Shown: positions 31,921-33,341 of the stretch, piece by piece
Layout of the letters: every line of letters begins with the position of its first letter
Numbering within the stretch: position 1 is the first letter of the stretch
DNA from: Spirochaetota bacterium
Lineage (GTDB): Bacteria; Spirochaetota; UBA4802; UBA5368
DNA: 33,341 bases
NCBI GenBank assembly: GCA_035477215.1
Contig: DATIKU010000023.1
Coordinates: 1 to 33,341 of the forward strand
Direction of reading: 5' to 3'
Made by a program: the position numbers and the translations under genes
Notes under the pieces: generated by a model
Database searches by the model: none
What the model saw: only the letters and a program-made list of their open reading frames with translations
Told to the model about the DNA's origin: nothing

Positions 31921-33072
31921 GTGCCCGCATCGAGCGCGAAAAATTCCGAGAAGCGCAGCGTCCTCATCATCGATGACAGCAAGCTCAACAGGGCGGTGGT
32001 GCGCAACACCCTTTCGAAGCTCGACATGGAAGTTGCCGAGGCCCGGGACGGCATCGAAGGCCTGGAAATACTGGGGCGGCGGCGCTTTGACCTTGTGCTC
32101 GTCGATAACATCATGCCGAACCTCGACGGTTTCGGTTTCATCGAGCGTTTCAAGAAAAAAATTGGAAACGAGTTTATCCCCGTCATACTCATGACAGGCT
32201 CTGAGGATCTCAACACGAAGATCGCGGGGCTCAACATCGGTGCGGATGATTATCTAATCAAGCCGCTGAACGAAAACGAGCTTTCAGCCCGGGTCAACTC
32301 GCTTCTCCGCCTGAAAAAAACCCACGACGAACTCTATAAAAAAAACCTCCTCGTCAAAAAGGAGCTCGACATAGCCAGGAGGGTGCAGCAGTTCATCATC
32401 CCCAGGGACTTCTCCTGCATTTCGTACCCGTCCATAAGCGGACGCTATCTCCCCATAGAGGACATCGGGGGAGATTTTTTTGACTGCTACAGGCTCGGGG
32501 ACGACACGGGAATTCTCATCGCCGACGTGACGGGCCACGGCATACCCGCCGCCATGGTGATGACCATGTCGAAGATGATGTTCGGCCTCTACGCGGCCCA
32601 GATCGATTCTCCAGGCGTGCTGCTCTCGCGCGTGAATAACGAGCTCAGGAAGCTCATCCTGGACAACCAGTATATCACTGCTTTTTATATCATTTACGAC
32701 GCCCGGAGGCGCCAGCTCCGCTTCACCAATGCCGGGCACGCCCGACCGCTCTATTACCGGCGGAGCAGCGGGAGGATGCTGGCCCTGGACACCGACGGTC
32801 TCTTCGTGGGCATCAAGGACGGCGCCGAGTACCAGGAAAAAACCCTCAATATCGAGGAGGGGGACCGCCTCCTCCTCTACACTGACGGAATCACCGAGCT
32901 AAAGAACTCCCGGCGCGAGGAATTCGGCGAGAAGCGCCTGGCGAGGTTCATCATCGACAACTCCGGGGAAACCGGCGCCGCATTCTGCGACGACCTTCTT
33001 TCGGAAATACGTTTTTTCTCGGGCGGCGAGCCCCCCGACGACGACATAGCCTTCCTGTACGTGGAGTTCTAA
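31921..33072 (+). CDS. Response regulator fused to PP2C-type (SpoIIE/RsbU) serine phosphatase
   Basis: The start is GTG at 31921, preceded by GGAGAG with 5 nt spacing; the frame is open far upstream but without a signal. The first 125 residues are a receiver domain (SVLIIDDSKLNRAVVRNTLS, acidic Asp18/Asp19; phospho-acceptor Asp62 in LVDNIMPNLDG; Thr92; Lys114 in YLIKPLNENE). After a linker helix (ELYKKNLLVKKELDIARRVQ) comes the SpoIIE-type phosphatase: DIGGDFFDCYRLGD, LIADVTGHGIPAAMVMTMSK, FTNAGHARPLYY, LLLYTDGITELKNSRREEFG and PPDDDIAFLYVEF. Metal-binding aspartates are present. Phosphorylation of the receiver should control the phosphatase, which normally acts on an anti-sigma-factor antagonist (partner switching). 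No such partner is encoded in the window. Confidence 0.92.
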   Translation: MPASSAKNSEKRSVLIIDDSKLNRAVVRNTLSKLDMEVAEARDGIEGLEILGRRRFDLVLVDNIMPNLDGFGFIERFKKKIGNEFIPVILMTGSEDLNTKIAGLNIGADDYLIKPLNENELSARVNSLLRLKKTHDELYKKNLLVKKELDIARRVQQFIIPRDFSCISYPSISGRYLPIEDIGGDFFDCYRLGDDTGILIADVTGHGIPAAMVMTMSKMMFGLYAAQIDSPGVLLSRVNNELRKLILDNQYITAFYIIYDARRRQLRFTNAGHARPLYYRRSSGRMLALDTDGLFVGIKDGAEYQEKTLNIEEGDRLLLYTDGITELKNSRREEFGEKRLARFIIDNSGETGAAFCDDLLSEIRFFSGGEPPDDDIAFLYVEF

Positions 33073-33221
33073 CAGTTTCCTGAAAAACCAGGGTATACTG
33101 CTCAAAATATTTTCTGAAATTCGTTGCGTTAGATCTTTTAAAACCTACAAGTGCATTTTTACCTGAACCTGAATGCTTTTCGTCGACAAACAGCACTTGT
33201 CACACCCTATATTGCCCTAAT

Positions 33222-33341
33222 TTAACCTGAAACAGCCAGGATATTTCGAATACGCAATATATTGTAAACGCTTACTGCAAATTTAAAAAGATACTCGACC
33301 CGATCCAGTCCGCGAAAGTGAGGCCGTCGCATAATTGAAAA
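33222..33341 (-). CDS. Transposase C-terminal fragment (runs off right edge)
   Basis: The minus strand is open from the window edge to TAA at 33222-33224 and encodes 39 residues: RRPHFRGLDRVEYLFKFAVS then VYNILRIRNILAVSG. The pattern (HFRGLDRVEYLF...VYNILR) resembles the C-terminal tail of DDE transposases of the IS1182/IS5-like kind (RGLE-KV, L-NL-R). The rest lies outside the window. The 149 nt between it and the phosphatase gene hold no gene; an 8-bp inverted repeat (ACAAGTGC 33147-33154, GCACTTGT 33193-33200) there could be part of the element's end. Confidence is moderate because so little of the protein is visible. Confidence 0.5.
   Translation of the reverse strand, partial: FSIMRRPHFRGLDRVEYLFKFAVSVYNILRIRNILAVSG

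Overview
The window looks like a piece of a GC-rich, Gram-negative-type chromosome. Supporting this are an MCE/Mla-type lipid transporter, several predicted lipoproteins, PlsC and HrpB. Ankyrin-repeat lipoproteins, CsgG-like proteins, GapN, DUF2804 and a response regulator fused to a SpoIIE-type phosphatase together suggest a Spirochaetota (Leptospirales-like) or deltaproteobacterial-type genome. That placement is inference from gene content and has low to moderate confidence. No rRNA, tRNA or CRISPR array was seen.

Region 1 (about 1-5050) is AT-richer, decayed accessory DNA. It holds the start of an acyl-CoA synthetase running off the left edge and a HicA/HicB toxin-antitoxin pair. It also holds the debris of what looks like a tandem duplication of an (ankyrin lipoprotein + CsgG-like protein) unit, a broken IS5-family insertion sequence of about 1.25 kb with recognisable terminal inverted repeats, and a probably intact gene of unknown function just beyond the IS. 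About 0.6 kb of AT-rich DNA with small ORFs, short repeats and hairpins follows.

Region 2 (about 5100-22910) is GC-rich and mostly ordinary. In order it has a MarR regulator overlapping a metallo-beta-lactamase-fold hydrolase, with a palindromic operator candidate; a penicillin-acylase-family Ntn hydrolase; two small membrane proteins; an RluA-type pseudouridine synthase; a basic coiled-coil protein; and the HrpB helicase. A cluster of extragenic palindromic repeats follows, then an acidic unknown protein, GapN, PlsC, a DUF2804 lipoprotein, a DUF2905 membrane protein, a radical SAM protein, an internally deleted peptide deformylase remnant and a GPH-type sugar/cation symporter.

Region 3 (about 23000-33073) has a putative glycoside hydrolase (DUF4015) overlapping a methyltransferase gene by 4 nt. 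Divergent from it is a three-gene MlaE-MlaF-MlaD-like lipid transport operon. It is followed by a long perfect hairpin, a GT2 glycosyltransferase, a sigma-70 factor packed tightly against an exported beta-propeller-like protein, a lipoprotein, and a response-regulator/PP2C phosphatase. The right edge carries the C-terminal tail of another transposase.

The most interesting signal is the MlaF-like ATPase at 26275-27036. It keeps the ABC fold and its place in an apparently intact operon but has lost the Walker A lysine, the Walker B catalytic glutamate and the H-loop histidine. This suggests a lipid transporter with a pseudo-ATPase, or one powered by a different subunit.
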